Assembly: GCA_002331575.1 (NCBI GenBank)
Contig: DCZG01000154.1
Coordinates: forward strand, 581-9,009
Reading direction: 5' to 3'
DNA: 8,429 nt
DNA from: Atopobium sp. UBA2090
GTDB lineage: Bacteria; Actinomycetota; Coriobacteriia; Coriobacteriales; Atopobiaceae
A model generated the notes under the pieces. That model searched no databases. It saw only the letters and a program-made list of their open reading frames with translations, and was not told the origin of the DNA. Made by a program: the position numbers and the translations under genes. Positions 1-6,463 of the stretch are shown piece by piece (the stretch's first letter is position 1; every line of letters begins with the position of its first letter).

Positions 1-733
1 ACGCCCCGTGGGAGAGCCAGTTGAGCTCCTTCCGGAGCGTGTTCTGCCTGCGCTCCTCGGTCGCCGCGGCCTGACGGTCACGCTCGACCCGCTGCTGGAT
101 GTAGGCGGAGTATCCCCCCTCGAAGGGATCGATGCACCGGTCGTGGACCTCCCACATGTGGTCGCAGACCTCGTCGAGGAACCATCGGTCGTGCGTGACG
201 ACGAGAAGCGCGCCATGCCCGTCCTGCCAGCGGTTCTTGAGGTGGGAGGCGAGCCAGCGAATGGCATGCATGTCGAGGTGGTTCGTCGGCTCGTCCATGC
301 ACAGTACGTCCCAGGTGCCCACGAGGAGGCGAGCGAGGTCGCAGCGCCTGCGCTGTCCTCCCGAGAGCTCGCCCACGAGCCCATCCCAGTCGAGGTCGCC
401 GACGAGCTCGTCGATGATGCCGCGAACGCGGGCGTCTGATGCCCAGACGTATTCGGGGGAGTCGCCGACGATGGCGTGCCCGACGGTGTCGGAGTCCGCG
501 AGCGAGTCCGACTGTCCGAGGGTCCCCACCGTGATGCCGTTGCGCCAGACGACGCGACCGGAATCAGGCTCGAGCTCATGGGAGATGAGCGCGACGAGCG
601 TCGACTTGCCGTCGCCGTTGCGTCCCACGATGCCGATGCGGTCGCCCTCGTTGATGCCGATGGTCTGGTCGGAGAGCACGCGCTTGCCGGGCCATTCGTG
701 ACTCAGGTGCTCGCAGCCAACGAGGATGCCCAC
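1..733 (-). CDS. Uup-like ABC-F ATPase, N-terminal half (3' end cut by window edge)
   Basis: ABC-F proteins are soluble tandem ATPases without membrane domains, and most characterised ones act at the ribosomal E site. The visible 244 residues cover the first ATPase domain and the start of the inter-domain linker. Motifs: Walker A GRNGDGKST (37-45), signature LSGGQ (123-127), Walker B DVLCMDEPTNHLD (142-154), H-loop VVTHDR (178-183, H181). WEVHD (194-198) and FEGGYSAYI (204-212) follow, as expected in this family. The linker RRQNTLRKELNWL (228-240) resembles Uup and its actinobacterial relatives, where RKELAWLRRG is typical; here WLSHG replaces WLRRG. The start is GTG at 733-731, sharing the last base of the nfo TAG, with GGGGAGG at 747-741 seven bases upstream. 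The second ATPase domain and any C-terminal coiled coil lie outside the window, so Uup versus another ABC-F subfamily is likely but not certain. Confidence 0.9.
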   Translation of the reverse strand, partial: MGILVGCEHLSHEWPGKRVLSDQTIGINEGDRIGIVGRNGDGKSTLVALISHELEPDSGRVVWRNGITVGTLGQSDSLADSDTVGHAIVGDSPEYVWASDARVRGIIDELVGDLDWDGLVGELSGGQRRRCDLARLLVGTWDVLCMDEPTNHLDMHAIRWLASHLKNRWQDGHGALLVVTHDRWFLDEVCDHMWEVHDRCIDPFEGGYSAYIQQRVERDRQAAATEERRQNTLRKELNWLSHGA

Positions 734-1596
734 TATTCCGCCTCCCCTGCCGCCATGCGGCGCAGAAGTGCGATCTCCGCGGCATATCCGTCGAGGTCGT
801 TGGGAGTCTCGAGAATCATGGGCAGGTCACGGAGACGCTCGTTCGTGACCACGGCGCGGAAGGTATCGACGCCGAGCGTCCCCTGCCCGATCTTCTCGTG
901 GCGGTCCTTGTGACTCGCGGGAGGGTTCTTGGAGTCGTTCACATGGAGCGCCTCGAGACGGCCGAGGCCGATCACGCGATCGAACTCGTCGAGCACGCCG
1001 TCGAGGTCGCCGATGACGTCATAGCCGCCGTCGGAGACATGGCAGGTGTCGAGGCACACGCCGAGGAGCTCGTCGTGGTGGGTCCCATCGATGATGCGGG
1101 CGATCTCCTCGAAGCTGCGACCGATCTCGGTACCCTTGCCCGCCATGGTCTCGAGGAGGATGGTCGTCGCCTGGCCGGGAACGAGCACCTGGTCAAGGCC
1201 CTCGCAGATGAGCTCGATACCGCGGTCGACCCCTTGGCCGACGTGGCTGCCGGGATGGAAGTTGAGGTAGTTGCCCGGGAAGGACTCCATTCGCTCGATG
1301 TCGCTGGCGAGCGAGGTGCGGGAGTACTCGACGGTCTCGGGCTTCGCCGAGCAGAGGTTCATCGTATAGGGGGCATGGGCGACGAGAGGGCCAAAGCCGT
1401 TCTCGGCAAGAATGGTCCTGAGACCTGCGACGTCATCGGGGTCGAGCGTCCGAGCCGTCCCGCCGCGTGGGTTGCGCGTGAAGAAGGCGAAGGTGGTGGC
1501 GCCGATCGAGAGGGCGGTCCTGCCCATGGCCTCATAGCCGTCGGATGTCGAGAGATGGCAGCCGACGGTCAAGGTGTGCTCCTGGTCCTGGGTCAT
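733..1596 (-). CDS. nfo: Endonuclease IV (AP endonuclease / deoxyribonuclease IV)
   Basis: Endonuclease IV cuts DNA 5' of abasic sites and removes 3' blocking groups in base excision repair, using three zinc ions in a TIM barrel. The 287 residues are close to the E. coli length (285). All nine zinc ligands known from E. coli Nfo have counterparts: H74 (VAHAPY), H114 (NFHPGSH), E149 (LLETMAG), D183 and H186 (CLDTCH), H218 (LHVND), D231 and H233 (DRHEKIGQG), and E263 (ILETP). The three family signature blocks around these residues are intact, so an active enzyme is expected. The ATG at 1596 overlaps the coaBC TGA by 4 bases, with GGAGG at 1608-1604 seven bases upstream. The TAG stop shares one base with the GTG start of the following ABC-F gene. 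Confidence 0.97.
   Translation of the reverse strand: MTQDQEHTLTVGCHLSTSDGYEAMGRTALSIGATTFAFFTRNPRGGTARTLDPDDVAGLRTILAENGFGPLVAHAPYTMNLCSAKPETVEYSRTSLASDIERMESFPGNYLNFHPGSHVGQGVDRGIELICEGLDQVLVPGQATTILLETMAGKGTEIGRSFEEIARIIDGTHHDELLGVCLDTCHVSDGGYDVIGDLDGVLDEFDRVIGLGRLEALHVNDSKNPPASHKDRHEKIGQGTLGVDTFRAVVTNERLRDLPMILETPNDLDGYAAEIALLRRMAAGEAE
741..747 (-). promoter_or_regulatory. Ribosome binding site of the ABC-F gene
   Basis: GGGGAGG on the minus strand, 7 bases before the GTG at 733, lying inside the last codons of nfo. It supports the GTG that shares its first base with the nfo TAG (TAGTG), an arrangement that would allow re-initiation after nfo. Confidence 0.75.
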
Positions 1597-2807
1597 CGGC
1601 CTGCCTCCGCGAGAAGGTCGCGCACTGCATCGAGGACCAGGTCGGCGACCTCGTCCAGCGGGAGCGTCTCGTGCTGGTCGACGCCGGCGGAGGTGACGAG
1701 CGCAACGCGGTCCGTGTCCGAGCCGAAGGTCGAGTCGGGACGAGAGACGTCGTTCGCGACGATCAGGTCGGCTCCCTTGGAGACGAGCTTCTTGCGGGCG
1801 TTCTCGACGAGGTCGTCCGTCTCGGCCGCGAAGCCGACGACCACCTGGCCAGACCCGCGCATCGTGCAGAGCGTGGCGAGGATGTCCCTCGTCTCAACGA
1901 GCTCAACGGCCGAGAGACGCTCCTTGGCCTTCTTGAGCTTGTGGTCGGCCGTGACCTTCGGCGTGTAGTCGGCCACCGCGGCGGCGCAGATGGCCGCGTC
2001 CGCCGTGGAGAAGGCCGCCGTGGTCGCGTCGAACATCTGCTGTGCCGAGACCACGTCCACCCGCGTCACGCCATTCGGCGTCTCGAGCGAGGTCGGCCCG
2101 GAGACGAGCGCGACCGAGGCGCCTCGCCTGGCCGCTCGCCTCGCGAGGGCGTAGCCCATCTTTCCCGTGCTTGAGTTCGCGATGTAACGCACGGGGTCGA
2201 TGGCCTCGTGCGTGGGCCCCGCGGTCACCACGACGCTGCGACCTGCGAGGTCGCGCTCGCGTCCGTCGAGGACGTCGAGCGCTGCGTCGACGATGACGGC
2301 CACGTCAGCGAGCTTGCCCTCCCCGATGTCCCCGCAGGCGAGAAGCCCCGTCTCGGGCATGACGAAGTCGACGCCACGAGAGCGGAGCGTCGCCACGTTG
2401 GACTGGGTGGCGGGGTTCGTCCACATGTGGACGTTCATGGCGGCAGCCATGAGAACGGGGGTGTGTGCAGCGAGGAGCGTGGTCGAGAGGCAGTCATCCG
2501 CGATGCCCGCGGCCATCTTCGCCATGACGTTCGCTGTCGCAGGCGCAATGAGGACGAGGTCAGCCCAGTCAGCGAGAAAGATGTGCGGGATGGGACTCTC
2601 GGCGAAGCCATAGAGATCATCAGCCACGGGGTGCTTGGAGAGCGCCTCGAAGGTGGTGGTGCCGACGAACTTCTCGGCATCAGCGCTCATGATGACACGC
2701 ACGTCGCAACCCGCCTTCTGCAGGCCGCGAAGCACCTCGCAGGCCTTGTAGGCGGCGATTCCCCCAGGAACGGCGAGAAGAACCTTGTGGGCGACGCTCG
2801 CGCTCAC
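1593..2807 (-). CDS. coaBC: Bifunctional phosphopantothenoylcysteine decarboxylase / phosphopantothenate-cysteine ligase
   Basis: CoaBC makes 4'-phosphopantetheine in two steps of coenzyme A synthesis: the CoaB half joins cysteine to 4'-phosphopantothenate using CTP, and the CoaC half decarboxylates the product using FMN. Residues 1-185 are CoaC: GGIAAYK (15-21), catalytic H75 in IPHIFLADWAD, APATANVMAKMAAGIADD (88-105), AAMNVHMW (122-129) and the substrate clamp ACGDIGEGKLAD (157-168, with C158). Residues 190-404 are CoaB: VTAGPTHEAIDPVRYIANSS (194-213), STGKMGYALA, AAAVADY (275-281), KLKK (290-293), VGFAAET (324-330) and KGADLIVAND (344-353). The total of 404 is normal. I chose GTG at 2807 because a full AGGAGGTG lies upstream and it forms a GTGA overlap with the preceding stop; an open frame continues to 2852 but those extra residues do not resemble the family. 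The stop overlaps the nfo start as ATGA. Confidence 0.96.
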   Translation of the reverse strand: MSASVAHKVLLAVPGGIAAYKACEVLRGLQKAGCDVRVIMSADAEKFVGTTTFEALSKHPVADDLYGFAESPIPHIFLADWADLVLIAPATANVMAKMAAGIADDCLSTTLLAAHTPVLMAAAMNVHMWTNPATQSNVATLRSRGVDFVMPETGLLACGDIGEGKLADVAVIVDAALDVLDGRERDLAGRSVVVTAGPTHEAIDPVRYIANSSTGKMGYALARRAARRGASVALVSGPTSLETPNGVTRVDVVSAQQMFDATTAAFSTADAAICAAAVADYTPKVTADHKLKKAKERLSAVELVETRDILATLCTMRGSGQVVVGFAAETDDLVENARKKLVSKGADLIVANDVSRPDSTFGSDTDRVALVTSAGVDQHETLPLDEVADLVLDAVRDLLAEAGR

Positions 2808-3523
2808 TCGTCCACCTCCTCGGTGACGATCATCCTGTGGCAGTAGGGGCACTCGGCGATCGACGGCCCGTGTGTGAGATCGTGGTAGAGCGCCGGCTGG
2901 AGCTTGACGCGGCAGACACTCGGGACGTTCCCCACGAGACGCTCGACCGCGAGGCCCTTGAACCGCTTGCGCGTGGTCTCGTAGGTCGCCATGACCGCCG
3001 GCGTGATGCCGGCGACCACGTCGGTACGCTCCTCGGAGAGTTCGACGATCTGCTTCTTGATGCTCGCCGAGTCCTTCTCGTAGGAGCTGCGGGTGTTCGT
3101 CAGCTCCTGGTCGAGACGGTCGGCGGTGAGACGTGCGTTGCGCTCGGCGAGCTGGAGTTTTTCGAGCGACTCATGGAGCGGGCCGAGGTCGAACTCGGTC
3201 TTCTCGATCCTCTTGGCGAGGGAGGTGAGCTGCGACTCCAGGTCCTGCACGTTGCGGTAGTTCTGCTCGCGCGTGGCGGCAGACGCCTGGACCTCGAGCG
3301 TCTTCTCCTTGTAGTGGTTCAGCTTCTCCTCGAGGTCGGCGATGTCGATCTCGACGTCCTTGCGCTGGCCGACGATCTTCGAGAGCTCGCTGGCCACCTT
3401 GCGCTTGGCGAGGTCGATGGTCTTCATCTTCTTCTGCTGCGGCATCGCCGCCAGGGTCGACGCATAGCGCAGCAGCTTGAGGTCGATTTCCTGCAGGCGC
3501 ACGAGGGACGCGGCTTCGCTCAT
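2804..3523 (-). CDS. Coiled-coil protein with C-terminal zinc ribbon (DUF164 / zf-RING_7 type)
   Basis: The product is 239 residues. About 1-165 is a long, charged coiled coil rich in E, K, Q and L, including LEEKLNHYKEKTLEVQ around 64-79. It is followed by a conserved region (172-200) and a small C-terminal zinc ribbon. This is the layout of the DUF164 family (Mycobacterium Rv2229c, Chlamydia CT398, Helicobacter HP0958/FlgZ), whose general role is unclear; HP0958 is a chaperone for sigma-54 and flagellar gene expression. The ribbon is unusual. The second knuckle CPYCHR (225-230) is intact, but the first, normally CxxC, reads C204-R-V-K207, leaving three cysteines; H214, H218 or H229 might substitute. 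The chosen ATG at 3523 has AAGGAG 5 bases upstream. The in-frame ATG at 3547 has no such site. Its TGA overlaps the coaBC GTG start. The family call is fairly sure, the function unknown. Confidence 0.85.
   Translation of the reverse strand: MSEAASLVRLQEIDLKLLRYASTLAAMPQQKKMKTIDLAKRKVASELSKIVGQRKDVEIDIADLEEKLNHYKEKTLEVQASAATREQNYRNVQDLESQLTSLAKRIEKTEFDLGPLHESLEKLQLAERNARLTADRLDQELTNTRSSYEKDSASIKKQIVELSEERTDVVAGITPAVMATYETTRKRFKGLAVERLVGNVPSVCRVKLQPALYHDLTHGPSIAECPYCHRMIVTEEVDE
2813..2820 (-). promoter_or_regulatory. Full-length Shine-Dalgarno site of coaBC
   Basis: The minus strand reads AGGAGGTG, a full match to the anti-Shine-Dalgarno core of 16S rRNA, with 7 bases between AGGAGG and the GTG at 2807. 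It lies within the last codons (EEVDE) of the upstream zinc-ribbon gene and fixes the coaBC start at 2807 rather than further upstream. Confidence 0.85.
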
Positions 3524-3528
3524 CTGTT

Positions 3529-3534
3529 CTCCTT
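3529..3534 (-). promoter_or_regulatory. Ribosome binding site deciding the DUF164 gene start
   Basis: AAGGAG on the minus strand, 5 bases before the ATG at 3523. No comparable site precedes the in-frame ATG at 3547 or codons further upstream, so 3523 is preferred; the resulting N-terminus (MSEAASLVRLQEID) also resembles family members. Confidence 0.8.
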
Positions 3535-3554
3535 CAGTAGCGGTCATGTTCAGC

Positions 3555-4748
3555 CTAACGCAAGCGACGCCGTGCGTCGCCGAGATGGTTCCCAACGAGC
3601 GAGACGAGCACACGCGCGAATTCACGAACGTCATCCGGGTTGACGCGCTCGTCGAACGAGACACGAAGCGAACCCAGGGCGTCGTTTCTCGGGATGCCCA
3701 TGGCCGAGAGCACGTGACTCGGGTCGAGCGACCCACTCGAGCAGGCCGAACCCGCAGACACCTCGAAGCCGGCGGCATCGAGCCCGAGCACGAGGGTCTC
3801 GGAGTCGAGACCGGGCACCATGAAGCTCACGATGCCGGGGAGACGTGCCTCACCCATCCGAGCCGAGGTCGTGGGGACGATGCCCGTCCCCTCGGCGCAG
3901 ACCACGTCATAGAGCTCCTGGGCGATCGTCTGCGTCATCGCGCGCGAGTCCGCGAGCCGCTCGTCACAGTGCCGCGCCGCAGCCGCGAAGGCGAGGGCAC
4001 CACGGACGTCCTGCGTCCCCGGTCGGCGACCTGCCTCCTGACCTCCCCCGAACGACTGCGGCCTGAACGGCACGCGACCCCGAATCGCAAGGACGCCAAC
4101 GCCGACGGGCCCGCCGATCTTGTGGGCGGCCACGCTCACCGCGTCGACGTCACCGAGCTCGAGCGGGATGCGGCAGAACGCCTGGACTGCGTCGGTGTGG
4201 AAGGTCGCTCCGGCGGCATGCGCCACTTTTGCAATCTGGGAGACGGGCTGGACGATGCCCGTCTCGTTGTTGGCGTACATCACGGAGACGAGCGCGGTCT
4301 CGGGCCCGACGAGGGATGCCACGGTCTCCGCCGTCACCACGCCGTCCCGATCCGGACGGGCGAGCTTCACCTCGAAGCCGCGCTCACGGAGCGATGGGAC
4401 GAGGTCGAGCACCGAGTCGTGCTCGATTGCAGAGAGAATGACCTCTCGACGCTTGCGGTCGCTTCCTCGGGCACCCTCGGCCAGCCCGTAGACGGCGAGG
4501 TTGTTGCTTTCGGTGCCGCCTGACGTGAAGGCGACGTCAGATGGTCTCAGCCTTCCTCCCAGACATCGGGCGATGTCGGCGCGCGCACCATCGAGCGCAC
4601 GAGCCGCCTCTCGTCCGAGCGTGTGCAGCGAGTTGGGGTTCGCCCCAGCCCATCGTTCGAGCTCGTAGGCCTCTTCGGCGGCAATCGACTCCCGCCGGCG
4701 AGGAGCGCTCGCAGCGTAGTCGAGATATACGGTTTTCTGGTCAGACAC
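3555..4748 (-). CDS. Cysteine desulfurase, NifS/IscS class (PLP-dependent)
   Basis: The enzyme takes sulfur from L-cysteine as a persulfide and passes it to an acceptor for Fe-S cluster assembly or tRNA thiolation, releasing alanine. Fold-type I aminotransferase features appear in order: YLDYAASA (8-15), GGTESNN (77-83), H110 in SAIEHDSV, YANNETG (158-164), HTDAVQA (184-190), the PLP-binding lysine K210 in AAHKIGGPVGVG, RPGTQDV (242-248), and the persulfide-forming cysteine C336 in SAGSACSSGS. The long loop after this cysteine (SLDPSHVL) is typical of the NifS/IscS class rather than SufS. The length of 397 is normal. It starts at GTG (4748-4746), supported by AGGAAG at 4758-4753, which overlaps the rpe stop codon. 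No IscU, SufU, IscR, ThiI or MnmA gene is next to it here, so the acceptor cannot be read from context. I leave the symbol empty because nifS versus iscS cannot be settled. Confidence 0.93.
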   Translation of the reverse strand: MSDQKTVYLDYAASAPRRRESIAAEEAYELERWAGANPNSLHTLGREAARALDGARADIARCLGGRLRPSDVAFTSGGTESNNLAVYGLAEGARGSDRKRREVILSAIEHDSVLDLVPSLRERGFEVKLARPDRDGVVTAETVASLVGPETALVSVMYANNETGIVQPVSQIAKVAHAAGATFHTDAVQAFCRIPLELGDVDAVSVAAHKIGGPVGVGVLAIRGRVPFRPQSFGGGQEAGRRPGTQDVRGALAFAAAARHCDERLADSRAMTQTIAQELYDVVCAEGTGIVPTTSARMGEARLPGIVSFMVPGLDSETLVLGLDAAGFEVSAGSACSSGSLDPSHVLSAMGIPRNDALGSLRVSFDERVNPDDVREFARVLVSLVGNHLGDARRRLR

Positions 4749-4752
4749 GTTG

Positions 4753-4758
4753 CTTCCT
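4753..4758 (-). promoter_or_regulatory. Ribosome binding site of the cysteine desulfurase gene
   Basis: AGGAAG on the minus strand, 4 bases before the GTG at 4748. Its first two bases are the last two of the rpe TAG stop, so the site and the stop overlap. It supports the GTG start, which gives the expected short N-terminus before YLDYAA. Confidence 0.65.
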
Positions 4759-5434
4759 ATGCTCTCTTCGCAAGGCCTCGGCTGCCGATGCGCCTCAGGT
4801 CGTCGATGGCGCGCCCGCGGTCGGGCTGGTTGAACACGGCACTTCCCGCCACGAGCACGTTGGCACCAGCCGCCACGATCTGCTCCGCGTTCTTCGTGGT
4901 CACGCCGCCGTCGACCTCGACGAGGGGGCTCACATGGTGCTCGGCGCAGAGCGCGCGGAGCTTGCGCAGCTTGGCGAGGGTGCCCTCGATGAACGACTGA
5001 CCGCCGAAGCCGGGGTTCACGCTCATGACGAGCACCATGTCCACGTCCTCGATGATGGCGTCGAGTGCCGAGACGGGCGTGGCGGGGTTGATGACGATCG
5101 CAGGCATGGCTCCATGATCCCTGATGAGGTTCGCCACCCTGTTGGCATGGTTCGTCGCCTCGATGTGGAAGCTGACGATGCTCGCTCCCGCGTCGATGTA
5201 GCGCTCGACCATGGAGTCGGGGTTGGTGATCATGAGGTGGACGTCAAACGGAAGGTCGCACGCGGACTTGGCGGCCGCGAGAACGGTGGGCCCGAACGAG
5301 AGGTTCGGGACGAAGTGGCCGTCCATCACATCGTAGTGCACATAGTCGGCGTTCGAGATGCTTGCGAGCTCATCTCCCAGGCACGTGAAGTCCGCCGATA
5401 GTACCGATGGTGCGATTCTGACGTCATCAAGCAC
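4757..5434 (-). CDS. rpe: Ribulose-phosphate 3-epimerase
   Basis: Rpe interconverts D-ribulose 5-phosphate and D-xylulose 5-phosphate in the pentose phosphate pathway. The 225 residues form a single TIM barrel of normal length. Visible signatures are APSVLSADF (8-16), HYDVMDGHFVPN (33-44), DVHLMI (64-69), NPGFGGQSF (140-148) and VEVDGGV (172-178). The expected divalent-metal ligands H33, D35, H66 and D175 are all present; D35 and D175 are also the acid/base pair in characterised homologues. Translation starts at GTG (5434-5432). It is backed by GGGAGG at 5445-5440, and the MLDDVRIAPSVLSADF N-terminus is as expected for the family. The gene sits 12 bases after gpsA and 8 bases before the cysteine desulfurase, so it is cotranscribed with them. 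I see no functional link to those neighbours beyond central metabolism. Confidence 0.97.
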   Translation of the reverse strand: MLDDVRIAPSVLSADFTCLGDELASISNADYVHYDVMDGHFVPNLSFGPTVLAAAKSACDLPFDVHLMITNPDSMVERYIDAGASIVSFHIEATNHANRVANLIRDHGAMPAIVINPATPVSALDAIIEDVDMVLVMSVNPGFGGQSFIEGTLAKLRKLRALCAEHHVSPLVEVDGGVTTKNAEQIVAAGANVLVAGSAVFNQPDRGRAIDDLRRIGSRGLAKRA

Positions 5435-5446
5435 GATGCCCTCCCT

Positions 5447-6463
5447 CTATCGTTCGTCCGACATGCCGTAGAACTCCTTGTTGGGAACGCGACCGAGCAG
5501 GTTGTCGACGGCGTCCTGGAGTGGCAGTCCCTCGTAGAGAAGGCCGTACACCGCCTTGGTGATGGGCACCTCGATGTCGCGCTCCTGCGCGAGCTCCCAC
5601 ACGCTCTGGCAGGCGCGGGCGCCCTCGACGACCATCCTCGTGCGACCCTCGTACTGCTCGAGCGTCTCGCCCTTGGCGAAGGCCTCGCCGAAGGTCCTGT
5701 TGCGCGAGTGCTCGGAGGTGCAGGTGACCACGAGGTCGCCCATGCCCGCGAGGCCCATGCAGGTCATGGGATTGCCGCCGAGCGTCGAGACGACGCGCCC
5801 GATCTCTGCGATGCCGCGCGTCATGAGGACGGCGAGCGTGTTGTCGCCGGCGCCAAGGCCCACGGCGATGCCGCAGGCGATGGCGACGACGTTCTTCACT
5901 GCGGCGCAGGTCTCGATGCCGCAGATGTCATCGCTCACGTAGACGCGGAAGCTCGGGCAGACGAGCAGCGACTGGAAGTACTCGGAGGCGTGCATGTCCT
6001 CCGCGGCGACGACTGCCGCCGAGATCTTGTGAAGGCAGATCTCCTCGGCGTGGTTCGGCCCGGAGAGCGCTGCCACGCGCGCGGGATTGCCGAGCTCCTC
6101 GGCGGCCACCTGGTGCATGAGATAGTGGGTGCCGAGCTCGATGCCCTTCGAGAGCACGAGCACGGGCACGTCTGTGCCGAGGAAGGGCGCGAGCTGATGA
6201 CAGACCCTTCTGAGGAAGCCCGAGGGCGAGGCGAGAATGACGGCCTCAGCGCCGGAGACTGCCCCCTCCATCGAGGAGGTCGCACGCACGTTGGGGGCCA
6301 TCTCGTAGTCGACGAGGTAGCGAGCATTGTGATGTCTCGTGTTGATGGACTCGACGATGTCGGGCTCGAGCGCCCACTGGACGACCTCGTCGACGCTCGG
6401 CGCGACGAGACCTGTCATGGCGGTGCCCCACGAGCCTGACCCGATGACGGCTACCTTCCTCAT
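5447..6463 (-). CDS. gpsA: Glycerol-3-phosphate dehydrogenase [NAD(P)+], GpsA
   Basis: This cytosolic enzyme reduces dihydroxyacetone phosphate to sn-glycerol 3-phosphate, the backbone used by PlsY. The 338 residues match the family's usual length. The N-terminal Rossmann domain begins at once with GSGSWGT (8-14). It is followed by LSKGIE (104-109, with the conserved lysine K106) and SGPNHAEE (134-141). The C-terminal helical domain has the catalytic lysine in AAVKNVVAIACG (K190), then GLAGMGDLVVTC (237-248) and the substrate-phosphate motif SRNRTFG (253-259). The ATG overlaps the plsY TGA as ATGA (6460-6463), with AAGGGGG at 6477-6471 as a plausible ribosome site 7 bases upstream. The gene ends in TAG, 12 bases before rpe. 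Direct adjacency of substrate producer and consumer fits a shared phospholipid module. No missing residue was seen. Confidence 0.97.
   Translation of the reverse strand: MRKVAVIGSGSWGTAMTGLVAPSVDEVVQWALEPDIVESINTRHHNARYLVDYEMAPNVRATSSMEGAVSGAEAVILASPSGFLRRVCHQLAPFLGTDVPVLVLSKGIELGTHYLMHQVAAEELGNPARVAALSGPNHAEEICLHKISAAVVAAEDMHASEYFQSLLVCPSFRVYVSDDICGIETCAAVKNVVAIACGIAVGLGAGDNTLAVLMTRGIAEIGRVVSTLGGNPMTCMGLAGMGDLVVTCTSEHSRNRTFGEAFAKGETLEQYEGRTRMVVEGARACQSVWELAQERDIEVPITKAVYGLLYEGLPLQDAVDNLLGRVPNKEFYGMSDER

Noticed and set aside
898..1968. Long + strand open frame antisense to nfo and coaBC
   Set aside because: It runs opposite two complete, well-recognised genes and has low-complexity V/E/D/R-rich composition typical of the antisense frame of high-GC codons. 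No domain is recognisable.
1593..2852. Longer start for coaBC, up to 2852
   Set aside because: The 15 added residues overlap the DUF164 zinc-ribbon codons and do not resemble the CoaC N-terminus. GTG at 2807 has a full Shine-Dalgarno sequence.
3524..3554. Possible terminator or promoter in the largest gap
   Set aside because: The 31 bases contain no inverted repeat followed by T residues on the coding strand and no recognisable -35/-10 pair. They do hold the ribosome site of the next gene.
2804..3778. Longer start for the DUF164 gene, up to 3778
   Set aside because: The extra 85 residues lie inside the end of the cysteine desulfurase gene, are arginine/serine-rich shadow sequence, and have no ribosome site. 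The start at 3523 has AAGGAG at ideal spacing.
3477..4523. Long + strand open frame antisense to the cysteine desulfurase
   Set aside because: Same cause: antisense of a gene with all catalytic residues. Composition is rich in R, H, E and G with no motif. Similar + strand frames at 2208-2846, 2837-3643, 4541-5401, 5708-6439 and 7302-7943 were rejected for the same reason.
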